Assembly: GCA_900547045.1 (NCBI GenBank)
Contig: URFB01000015.1
Location: 1 to 12,444, forward strand
Reading direction: 5' to 3'
DNA: 12,444 nt
Origin: an uncultured Mollicutes bacterium
GTDB taxonomy: Bacteria > Bacillota_I > Bacilli_A > Acholeplasmatales > Anaeroplasmataceae
The position numbers and the translations under genes are program-made. This document shows positions 5,838 to 12,444 of the stretch, in pieces; positions within the stretch are counted from its first letter, which is position 1; the number at the start of each line of letters is the position of its first letter. Below the pieces are notes generated by a model. That model was not told the DNA's origin and did not search any database. It saw nothing but the letters and a program-made list of their open reading frames with translations.

Positions 5838-8150
5838 ATGGAAAATTTATATATAAATAAGATTCCCGCTATTGCTGTCCGTGGAGTTATTCCATTACCA
5901 AATAATGAATTTCGTATTGAGGTAGGTCGTGAAGCATCACTTCGTGCCCTTGATGAGGCTGACCATAATTATAATAATGATATAGTACTTTTAATTCAAA
6001 AGGATCCTCAAAGCCTAAAGGTAGGTAAGGAAGATCTTTATGAGTATGGTGTTTTAGCGCATATTGACTTAAAATTAAAACTACCTAATAATAATTATAA
6101 GGTTAAATTTCAAATTAAAAACCGTATTAAGGTTGTTGATTATGTTTCTTGTGATCCATATTTCTTAGTTAGCTATGAAGATGTTAAGGCTAAGATTGAA
6201 TCTGAGGAGGAATCTGCAGCTCTTATTCGTGCTATAATTGCTGAAATTTCTAAGAATGCCCAAACTCTAAATAATCCTGATGATGTATTACGTTTAATTC
6301 AATCAGGTATTACAGCTGAGGCTTGTGCAGATATTATTGCTTATAATTTAAAAACTAGTCAATCTAAGTATCGTTATCTTTCATCTGAAAGCTTAAACGA
6401 AAGACTTCATTTTATTCTTGAGGATATTTCAAGAGAAAAGAAGATTGATGAGCTTGAAAATAAGATTAATCAAGAGGTTAAAAAGTCAATCGATGAATCC
6501 CAAAAGGAATATTACCTACGTGAGAAGATGAAGGCTATCCAAACTGAGCTTGGAGATAAAGCTCGTCAGGATGAGGAAATTGATGAATTACGTAAGCAAA
6601 TTCTTGCGGCTAAAATGCCTAAGAAAATTGAAGATAAGGCTATTGCAGAGCTAAGAAGATATCAAAATGCTTCTTACCAAATGGCTGAGGCTGGTATCAT
6701 TAAGAATTATCTTGATTTCTTAATTAAGCTTCCTTGGTATAAGGAATCTGAGGATGTAAATGATATTAGTAAGGTTAAAGAAGCTCTTGATAAGAACCAT
6801 TATGGTCTTGATAAGGTTAAGGATCGTATTTTGGAATATCTATCAGTTAAGATTATGACTGGTAAGAACCCTCAAACAATTCTTTGCTTATTTGGCCCTC
6901 CTGGTGTTGGTAAGACATCACTTGCTAAATCAATTGCGGACGCTTTAGGACGTAAGTTTGTTAAGCAATCTCTAGGTGGTATTTCTGATGAATCTGAGGT
7001 AAGAGGACACAGACGTACCTACATTGGAGCTTTACCTGGACGTATTTTAAAGGGTATGAAGGATGCCGGTACTGTAAATCCAGTCTTCCTATTAGATGAA
7101 ATTGATAAGATGTCATCTTCATATCGTGGAGACCCAGCATCTGCTATGCTTGAGGTTCTTGACCCTGAGCAAAATGCTAATTTCTCAGATAATTATCTTG
7201 AAGAGGATTATGATCTTTCTAAGGTATTATTTATTACAACGGCTAACTCCCTAGATACTATTCCTGGACCACTTCGTGATCGTATGGAAATTGTAGAGCT
7301 TTCAAGCTATACTGAGTTTGAAAAGGTTAATATTGCCTATGAGCATTTAATTCCAAAGGAGCTTACTCGTCATGGTCTAAAGCCTGAGCAATTTAGTATT
7401 GAGCATGATGCAATGCTTTCAATTATTGAGCATTATACTCGTGAGGCTGGTGTTCGTGAGCTTGACCGTTTAATTGCGACTTTAATTCGTAAATCAATTA
7501 AGGAAATTTTAATTGAGAAGAAGGATAAGGTTACAATTACTACTGAAAACCTTGAATCATATTTAGGAAAGCTTAAATTCTTTAATAATGAAAACCGTGG
7601 TGAAAATCAGGTTGGTATTGTAACAGGCCTAGCTTATACTCAATTTGGTGGCGACACTCTTGATATTGAGGTTACTCACTACAAAGGTAAGGGTGGCCTT
7701 GTATTAACTGGTAAGCTTGGCGATGTCATGAAGGAATCTGCTATGACAGCCCTAAGCTTTGTAAGAAGCCACGCTACTGAGCTTGGAATTGATCCTGAAA
7801 TCTTTACAACTGATGATATTCATATTCACGTACCTGAGGGTGCAGTACCAAAGGATGGTCCATCAGCTGGTGTTACTTTAACAACTGGTATTGTTTCTGC
7901 CCTAACTAATAAGCCTGTTGATTCAACTCTTGGTATGACTGGAGAGGTTACCTTAAGAGGTACTGTTCTTCCAATTGGTGGTTTAAGAGAAAAGTCAATT
8001 GCGGCTCATCGTTCTGGTTTAAAGACAATTCTTATTCCATATGAGAATGAAAGAGATATTGATGATATTCCAGAAGAGGTTAAGAAGGATTTAACTATTA
8101 TTCCGGTTAAGAATGTTTTGGAAGTTATTGACCGCGCCATAATTAAATAA
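5838..8150 (+). CDS. lon: ATP-dependent protease La (Lon)
   Basis: Hexameric cytoplasmic AAA+ serine protease that unfolds and degrades damaged and some regulatory proteins. The 770-residue length is close to that of canonical LonA. An N-terminal substrate-binding domain (about 1-195) and a coiled linker lead into the ATPase domain, with Walker A GPPGVGKT (353-360) and Walker B FLLDEID (417-423). The C-terminal protease domain has the catalytic Ser in PKDGPSAG (S676) and the Lys in GLREKS (K719), so the Ser-Lys dyad is intact. I start it at the ATG at 5838, nine bases after AGAGG (5822-5826). A GTG at 5826 would add four residues but lies in the Shine-Dalgarno AGAGGTG. Arginine is often CGT, as in the other housekeeping genes here. 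It is flanked by its own promoter and terminator, so it is a single-gene unit. Confidence 0.97.
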   Translation: MENLYINKIPAIAVRGVIPLPNNEFRIEVGREASLRALDEADHNYNNDIVLLIQKDPQSLKVGKEDLYEYGVLAHIDLKLKLPNNNYKVKFQIKNRIKVVDYVSCDPYFLVSYEDVKAKIESEEESAALIRAIIAEISKNAQTLNNPDDVLRLIQSGITAEACADIIAYNLKTSQSKYRYLSSESLNERLHFILEDISREKKIDELENKINQEVKKSIDESQKEYYLREKMKAIQTELGDKARQDEEIDELRKQILAAKMPKKIEDKAIAELRRYQNASYQMAEAGIIKNYLDFLIKLPWYKESEDVNDISKVKEALDKNHYGLDKVKDRILEYLSVKIMTGKNPQTILCLFGPPGVGKTSLAKSIADALGRKFVKQSLGGISDESEVRGHRRTYIGALPGRILKGMKDAGTVNPVFLLDEIDKMSSSYRGDPASAMLEVLDPEQNANFSDNYLEEDYDLSKVLFITTANSLDTIPGPLRDRMEIVELSSYTEFEKVNIAYEHLIPKELTRHGLKPEQFSIEHDAMLSIIEHYTREAGVRELDRLIATLIRKSIKEILIEKKDKVTITTENLESYLGKLKFFNNENRGENQVGIVTGLAYTQFGGDTLDIEVTHYKGKGGLVLTGKLGDVMKESAMTALSFVRSHATELGIDPEIFTTDDIHIHVPEGAVPKDGPSAGVTLTTGIVSALTNKPVDSTLGMTGEVTLRGTVLPIGGLREKSIAAHRSGLKTILIPYENERDIDDIPEEVKKDLTIIPVKNVLEVIDRAIIK

Positions 8151-8157
8151 TAAATGA

Positions 8158-8191
8158 GGATGTTAAATTTAAAAATTTAACGTCCTTTTTT
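8158..8191 (+). terminator. Rho-independent terminator after lon
   Basis: A 13-base arm starting GGATGTTAAA (8158-8170) pairs with the arm ending TTTAACGTCC (8173-8185), with one T-G wobble, followed by six Ts. It starts seven bases after the lon stop codon. Confidence 0.9.
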
Positions 8192-8218
8192 CATTTATAG
8201 TCTTATTTTTAATATAAT
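8190..8218 (+). promoter_or_regulatory. Possible weak promoter of glmM
   Basis: A perfect TATAAT (8213-8218) is preceded at 17 bases by TTCATT (8190-8195), a poor -35 that overlaps the T-tract of the lon terminator. Because lon ends in a strong terminator, glmM needs some promoter, and this is the best candidate in the short gap. Confidence 0.4.
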
Positions 8219-8235
8219 TTACTATAGGTGATAGA

Positions 8236-9486
8236 TTGAAATATTTTAAAACCGATGGCATTAGAGGTATTTTTGGGCCCAATGATTTAAGTGTTGAGCT
8301 GATTTTAAAACTTGGCTATAGCTTTGACATTTTTAAGGAGAATAAGGTTTTAATTGGCTATGATACAAGATATAGCTCTAAAATTATCCTTGAGGCCTTA
8401 AAATATGCCTTAATTATTGCGGGGAAAAGGGTTATTGATTATGGAGTTATTTCAACTCCTTGCTTAGAATTTTTAACGAAAAGAAAAAAGACCATAGGCA
8501 TTATGATTACCGCCTCACATAATGATTTTAGTTATAATGGCCTTAAAATAATTTCAAGAGGCCACAAAATTGATAATGTCCAAAAGGAAATGCTAGAAAA
8601 AAGAATGGAGGAAAGCCATAACCCTCAAAAAATAGGCTCATATCAAAAGGTAGCCTGTCCTAAAAGCTATTTTCATTTTTTTGATAAAATCAAGATAAAG
8701 AAAAAATATAAAATCGTTTTTGATTTAGCCAATGGCTCAATGTGCTTTTTATCATTCTATTTAAAAAAAAGATTTAATGATGCCATCATTATAAATGATG
8801 AGCCTAATGGCTTTAATATTAATGATGAATGTGGTTCACTTCACCCTGAGCTTGCCAGAAAAGTTATGCATGATAATAATTATGATTTAGCCGCCTCCTT
8901 TGATGGGGATGGTGATAGGCTAATTATTAGCCTTAAGAATGGTAAAATTTTAAATGGTGACTTAATGCTTTATTTTTTTGCAACTGAGCTTAAAAGAAGA
9001 AAAAAGCTTAAAGAGAATAAAGTTATTTACTCTATAATTGCTAATCGAGGAATTATAAAGGCACTTGAGGAGGAAGGAATAAGAGTTAAGCTTGTAAATG
9101 TTGGCGATGAAAATATTTCAAAGGAAATTAAAGCTGGAGTATCCTTACTTGGAGGGGAAAAGAGTGGTCATCTTATTTTTAGTAAGAAATATAATTATTC
9201 ATGTGCTCTTACAAGTATATTAAAATTTTTAAGCCTGCTTAATGATGAAGCCATTATTAGACTTAATACTCTTAATGAATATTATGAGGTATCTAAAAAT
9301 TACGAGCAGTTAAAAATGTCAAATAGACTTTTACATCATTTAAGAAGAATAGTTAAATCAGTCTATGTCAATATTAGACAGTCAGGAACAGAAAGGCTTT
9401 ATAGACTGGTGTTAATGAGTCCAAGGAATGAGGAAATTATTGAAGCCTTAAGTTTTTTAGAAAAATGGAATATCAAAAAAAATTAG
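8236..9486 (+). CDS. glmM: Phosphoglucosamine mutase, short divergent form
   Basis: Converts glucosamine 6-phosphate to glucosamine 1-phosphate for UDP-GlcNAc and cell-wall synthesis. Alpha-D-phosphohexomutase landmarks are in order: KYFKTDGIRG at the N-terminus, the phosphoserine loop TASHN (S94), PNGFNINDECGS (190-201), the metal loop DGDGDR (223-228), the sugar loop GGEKSGH (306-312) and the phosphate loop RQSGTER (381-387). It is about 30 residues shorter than usual GlmM (about 445-450). The phosphate loop is RQSGTER rather than RPSGTEP, and the conserved TGDG after the sugar loop reads YSCAL here. The TTG start at 8236 follows AGGTG (8226-8230) by five bases and gives the expected N-terminus. 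Arginine is nearly always AGA/AGG, unlike the CGT-rich neighbours. A related phosphohexomutase with another sugar is possible, but GlmM fits best. Confidence 0.82.
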   Translation: MKYFKTDGIRGIFGPNDLSVELILKLGYSFDIFKENKVLIGYDTRYSSKIILEALKYALIIAGKRVIDYGVISTPCLEFLTKRKKTIGIMITASHNDFSYNGLKIISRGHKIDNVQKEMLEKRMEESHNPQKIGSYQKVACPKSYFHFFDKIKIKKKYKIVFDLANGSMCFLSFYLKKRFNDAIIINDEPNGFNINDECGSLHPELARKVMHDNNYDLAASFDGDGDRLIISLKNGKILNGDLMLYFFATELKRRKKLKENKVIYSIIANRGIIKALEEEGIRVKLVNVGDENISKEIKAGVSLLGGEKSGHLIFSKKYNYSCALTSILKFLSLLNDEAIIRLNTLNEYYEVSKNYEQLKMSNRLLHHLRRIVKSVYVNIRQSGTERLYRLVLMSPRNEEIIEALSFLEKWNIKKN

Positions 9487-9512
9487 TTGTTTTTAATAAT
9501 TTGACTAATTTT
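9479..9512 (+). terminator. Weak AT-rich inverted repeat overlapping the glmM stop
   Basis: AAAATTAGT (9479-9487) pairs perfectly with ACTAATTTT (9504-9512) over a 16-base loop. It contains the glmM TAG. There is no G/C-rich stem, and the only T-tract is the stem's own end, so termination would be leaky at best. Confidence 0.3.
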
Positions 9513-9514
9513 CA

Positions 9515-9543
9515 TTGAAAAAGTATCCTTAATGCTGTATAAT
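9515..9543 (+). promoter_or_regulatory. Sigma-A-type promoter of the tldD-tldE operon
   Basis: TTGAAA (9515-9520) and a perfect TATAAT (9538-9543) are 17 bases apart. The start would be near 9550, just before the ribosome binding site AGGAGG (9556-9561), so the leader is very short. It makes the tldDE pair independent of glmM. Confidence 0.7.
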
Positions 9544-9568
9544 AATACCCAAGTTAGGAGGAACACAA

Positions 9569-10966
9569 ATGATAACAAAGGAAATTGCAAAAAAAGTTTT
9601 TGATGAAGCATTATCAACTGGTGCTGACTTTGCAGAATTGTTTTGTGAGGATACTTATGAAAACTTAATTCAAATGCTAAGTGGCAAAATTGAATCTGCT
9701 TCAACGAAGCATAAATACGGAATCGGACTTCGAGTTTTATTAGATCTTCAGGAGGTTTATGGCTATACATCTGATTGTAGCCTTGATGGTCTTTTAAAGC
9801 TTGCTAAAAAGCTAAAGGGAGCCTATAATGCAGCACCTAAAGGCATTAGCTATGAATTTAAATATGAGGATGCAACTAAAAATGGCTATGTTAAAATTAA
9901 TCGCTATAGTAAGGATGTTCCTCAGGAGGAGAAGATTGCTTATTTACATACTGTAGATGATGTAATGGCAGGCTATGATAAAAGAATTGTTCAAAGAATT
10001 GTAACAATTAATGATAAAACCCAATTTGTAACGATTTTTAATACAAAGGGAAAATATATTACTGATATTAGAAATCAACAAAGAATTGGTGCTCAGGCTG
10101 TAGCTAAGGATGGTGCTAAGAGTCAATCAAATGGTGGTACTATTGGTGGAAACTTCGATATTGATTGCTATAAGAATAAGGATCTTAAGAATTTTGCCTT
10201 AGATATTTGTGAGGCTTGTATTAAGATGCTAGACGCTCCTGAGATGGTTGGTGGAGTATATCCTGTTATTATTCATAATGGCTTTGGTGGCGTTTTATTC
10301 CATGAGGCCTGTGGACACTCACTAGAGGCTACATCAGTAGCTAAGGGACTTTCTGTCTTTACAGGTAAGAAGGGTCAAAAGATTGCATCTGACATTGTTA
10401 CAGCAATTGATGATGGAACAATCTATAATGAATGGGGCTCAACTAACTGTGATGATGAAGGAAATCCTACAAAGTGCAATATTTTAATTAAAAATGGTGT
10501 TTTAAATAGCTATATGATTGATGATAGAAATAATCGTCGTATGAAGATGGAATCAACCGGAAACTCAAGACGTGAATCATATCGTTATTCTCCAACATCA
10601 CGTATGACTAATACCTATATTGCTAATGGCAACTCTACATTTGAAGAAATTATCGCATCAACTAAATATGGCTTATTTGCTAAGTCAATGGGTGGTGGCT
10701 CTGTAAACCCTGTTACTGGTGAATTTAACTTTGCCGTAAATGAGGGCTATATGGTTGAGGATGGAAAAATTACTCACCCTGTAAGAGGAGCTACCTTAAT
10801 TGGTAATGGCTCAAATGCTTTATTTAATATTGATATGATTGCAAATAACCAAACATTTGGTCATGGTGTCTGTGGTTCAAAATCAGGCTCAATTCCAGCT
10901 AATGTTGGCGAACCAACGATTCGTATTCAAAATATGACTGTTGGTGGAAGTGGAGGTAAAAACTAA
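9569..10966 (+). CDS. tldD: TldD metalloprotease subunit
   Basis: Catalytic subunit of the TldD/TldE zinc protease, a cytoplasmic heterodimer that degrades unfolded peptides threaded into a narrow channel. In Escherichia coli it matures microcin B17 and degrades the CcdA antitoxin. The 465-residue protein carries the family's HExxxH zinc motif as FHEACGH (H245, E246, H250). It also has the late cysteine in GHGVCGSKSG (C435), the third ligand in E. coli TldD. The typical GGSVNPVTGEF and GATLIGNG segments are present, so it should be active. The ATG is seven bases after a perfect AGGAGG (9556-9561). It is the first gene of a two-gene operon and overlaps tldE by one base. No toxin, antitoxin or RiPP precursor gene is visible nearby, so its substrate here is unknown. 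Confidence 0.95.
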   Translation: MITKEIAKKVFDEALSTGADFAELFCEDTYENLIQMLSGKIESASTKHKYGIGLRVLLDLQEVYGYTSDCSLDGLLKLAKKLKGAYNAAPKGISYEFKYEDATKNGYVKINRYSKDVPQEEKIAYLHTVDDVMAGYDKRIVQRIVTINDKTQFVTIFNTKGKYITDIRNQQRIGAQAVAKDGAKSQSNGGTIGGNFDIDCYKNKDLKNFALDICEACIKMLDAPEMVGGVYPVIIHNGFGGVLFHEACGHSLEATSVAKGLSVFTGKKGQKIASDIVTAIDDGTIYNEWGSTNCDDEGNPTKCNILIKNGVLNSYMIDDRNNRRMKMESTGNSRRESYRYSPTSRMTNTYIANGNSTFEEIIASTKYGLFAKSMGGGSVNPVTGEFNFAVNEGYMVEDGKITHPVRGATLIGNGSNALFNIDMIANNQTFGHGVCGSKSGSIPANVGEPTIRIQNMTVGGSGGKN

Positions 10967-12291
10967 TGGATTTTAATAAGCTAAAGGAAGAAGCTAAGGC
11001 CTTTGGAATTACAGAGCTTGAGGTTTATCAGGTAACAGGTGATGGCTCAGTTGTATCTACCTTTAATACAGAGGTAGATGATAATAGCTGCTACTATAAT
11101 GATGAGCTTTATATTCGTGGAGTATATAATGGTCACATTACATCACTTTATGTTGAGCATGATGATGATTCAGAAATTGAATTCATCATTAAATCCTTAA
11201 AAAATAATGCCAGTGTAACAGAATCAAATGATCCTTATTTTATTTATGAAGGTGATAAGGAGTATCCAGTTTTACCCGAAAAGGAAAATGATATTGATGA
11301 ATTTTCTCAAGCAGACAGAATTAAGATTTGTCAGGATATTGAGGCCTTCTTAAAATCAAAAAGTGAATATGTAACTAACACTGAAGCTACAATTGAGACT
11401 GGAAGTCAACTTACAACAATTAAAAATACGAGTGGTCTTGATGTTAAATGTAAAAAAACGAGCCTATTTTTATATGTATCTGTAGTTGTATCTAAGGATG
11501 GCGATGTTAAAAATGGCAACTATTATGACCATTTAAATTCCTTAAATGATATTGATTATGATAAGATTTATGAAAAAGCCCTAAAGCGCACCCTTGATTC
11601 AATTGGTGCTAAATCAATTACGTCTTCTCATTACCCAGTTCTATTTGAAAACAGTGCCTTTGCATCCTTATTTTCTTGCTTTTGGTCAATGTTTAGTGGT
11701 GAAAATGTAGTTAAAAAGCTATCTTTATTAGAAGGAAAGCTAGGACAAAAGCTATTTGGTGATAATATTGTAATTGAGGATTTACCTCTTTGTGAAAAAT
11801 CATTTAATCAATATGCCTTTGATGATGAGGGTGTTAGTGCTAAAAATACCACTGTTGTATTAAATGGTGTTTTAAAGAGCTATTTACATAACCTTTCAAC
11901 CGCTAAAATGCTAAATACTAAATCTACTGGTAATGGCTTTAAGACAGGAAGTGGAAGTGTATCTGTTGGTCCTACTAACCTATGTTTAAAATCAAGCGAT
12001 ACATCATTCGATGATATGGTTAAGGATATTAAGGAAGGTGTATTTATTACTAATTTGATGGGTCAGCATGCAGGTGTTAATACGGTATCTGGGGCCTTCA
12101 ATTTACAATCCTCAGGTTTTATGATTGAAAATGGTAAGATTACTAAGCCTGTTACTTTAATTATTGTATCTGGAAATATTGTCGATGTTTTAAACAATGT
12201 TAAATGTATTTCCTCTGATTTTAAGGTATTCGGCCATATTGGTACAGGTTCTGCTTATATATCTAGCCTTGCCGTTTCTGGAAATGAATAG
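10966..12291 (+). CDS. tldE: TldE (PmbA) non-catalytic partner of TldD
   Basis: Partner of TldD in the heterodimeric zinc protease; it helps form the substrate channel but has no active site. The 441-residue protein is close to the usual length of about 450. At the place where TldD has FHEACGH, this protein reads FENSAFASLF (about residues 227-236), so the zinc motif is absent, as normal for TldE. Shared family segments are STGNGFKTGSGSVSVGPTNL, NTVSGAFNLQSSGFMIENGK and the C-terminal GHIGTGSAYISSLAVSG. The ATG overlaps the tldD stop by one base (TAATG at 10964-10968), with GGAGGT nine bases upstream inside tldD. The two genes are therefore probably translationally coupled, which suits a one-to-one complex. 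Confidence 0.94.
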   Translation: MDFNKLKEEAKAFGITELEVYQVTGDGSVVSTFNTEVDDNSCYYNDELYIRGVYNGHITSLYVEHDDDSEIEFIIKSLKNNASVTESNDPYFIYEGDKEYPVLPEKENDIDEFSQADRIKICQDIEAFLKSKSEYVTNTEATIETGSQLTTIKNTSGLDVKCKKTSLFLYVSVVVSKDGDVKNGNYYDHLNSLNDIDYDKIYEKALKRTLDSIGAKSITSSHYPVLFENSAFASLFSCFWSMFSGENVVKKLSLLEGKLGQKLFGDNIVIEDLPLCEKSFNQYAFDDEGVSAKNTTVVLNGVLKSYLHNLSTAKMLNTKSTGNGFKTGSGSVSVGPTNLCLKSSDTSFDDMVKDIKEGVFITNLMGQHAGVNTVSGAFNLQSSGFMIENGKITKPVTLIIVSGNIVDVLNNVKCISSDFKVFGHIGTGSAYISSLAVSGNE

Positions 12292-12311
12292 AATATAAAA
12301 AATAAACATTT

Positions 12312-12345
12312 AAGCCTCTAGCCATAAAAAACTTAGAGGCTTTTT
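12312..12345 (+). terminator. Rho-independent terminator after tldE
   Basis: AAGCCTCTA (12312-12320) pairs perfectly with TAGAGGCTT (12334-12342) over a 13-base loop, and Ts run on to 12345. It starts about 20 bases after the tldE stop and ends the operon. The remaining bases to 12444 are AT-rich and I see no gene in them. Confidence 0.9.
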
Positions 12346-12444
12346 GTATAATAAAGGCTTAAAGCCGAAAGTTACTTTGCAGTTTTTGATTTTTATTATA
12401 AAATATTCAATAAATTTAAATTAATTTCATTTTTAATTTCAAAG

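Noticed and set aside
9483..9770. 95-codon open frame on the minus strand
   Set aside because: It runs antisense to the start of tldD and across its promoter, with no ribosome binding site or plausible protein composition.
9944..10126. 60-codon open frame on the minus strand
   Set aside because: Antisense to the middle of tldD, which is clearly coding on the other strand.
12346..12366. Promoter (TATAAT at 12347) or hairpin (GGCTT/AAGCC) after the tldE terminator
   Set aside because: No -35 is found at a suitable distance, and a five-pair stem with a one-base loop is not meaningful.

Overview
The window is very AT-rich, uses the standard code (every Trp codon in the intact genes is TGG) and has Shine-Dalgarno sites of the AGGAGG / AGAGGTGA type. 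Together with a Bacillota-style MacB/FtsX ABC exporter, a trigger factor and an ATP-dependent Lon, this points to a low-GC Gram-positive lineage: Bacillota such as Erysipelotrichia or uncultured gut Bacilli, or an Acholeplasma-like relative. The exact taxon cannot be read from this sequence.

Region 1 (1-2948) is accessory. It starts inside the 3' part of an IS3-family transposase gene, apparently frameshifted near base 25, followed by the probable IS right end and a 26-bp near-perfect palindrome. Convergent to it is a two-gene ABC exporter operon on the minus strand: a LolD/MacB-type ATPase, then an FtsX-type permease with one large extracellular domain. Its promoter at 2920-2948 is nearly consensus.

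Region 2 (2949-4047) holds a divergently transcribed gene for a six-helix membrane protein that resembles the DUF308/HdeD fold, with highly charged cytoplasmic ends. It has its own promoter and a strong terminator.

Region 3 (4048-8191) is a protein quality control pair, tig (trigger factor) and lon, each with its own promoter and terminator. The tig leader is unusual. A perfect AGGAGG lies 46 bases before the ATG, and a predicted stem-loop between them would bring the two to about 10 bases apart. The lon promoter overlaps an inverted repeat that looks like an operator, and the lon transcript would begin with a small hairpin.

Region 4 (8192-12345) has a short, divergent phosphoglucosamine mutase gene (glmM) with a TTG start, then a tldD-tldE (pmbA) operon from its own promoter, with a one-base stop/start overlap and a strong terminator. 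All functional genes from 3118 on are on the plus strand. Most look like separate transcription units rather than one long operon.

The best candidate for something undescribed is the tig leader, followed by the lon promoter repeats. No bacteriocin, CRISPR array, tRNA or rRNA gene was seen.
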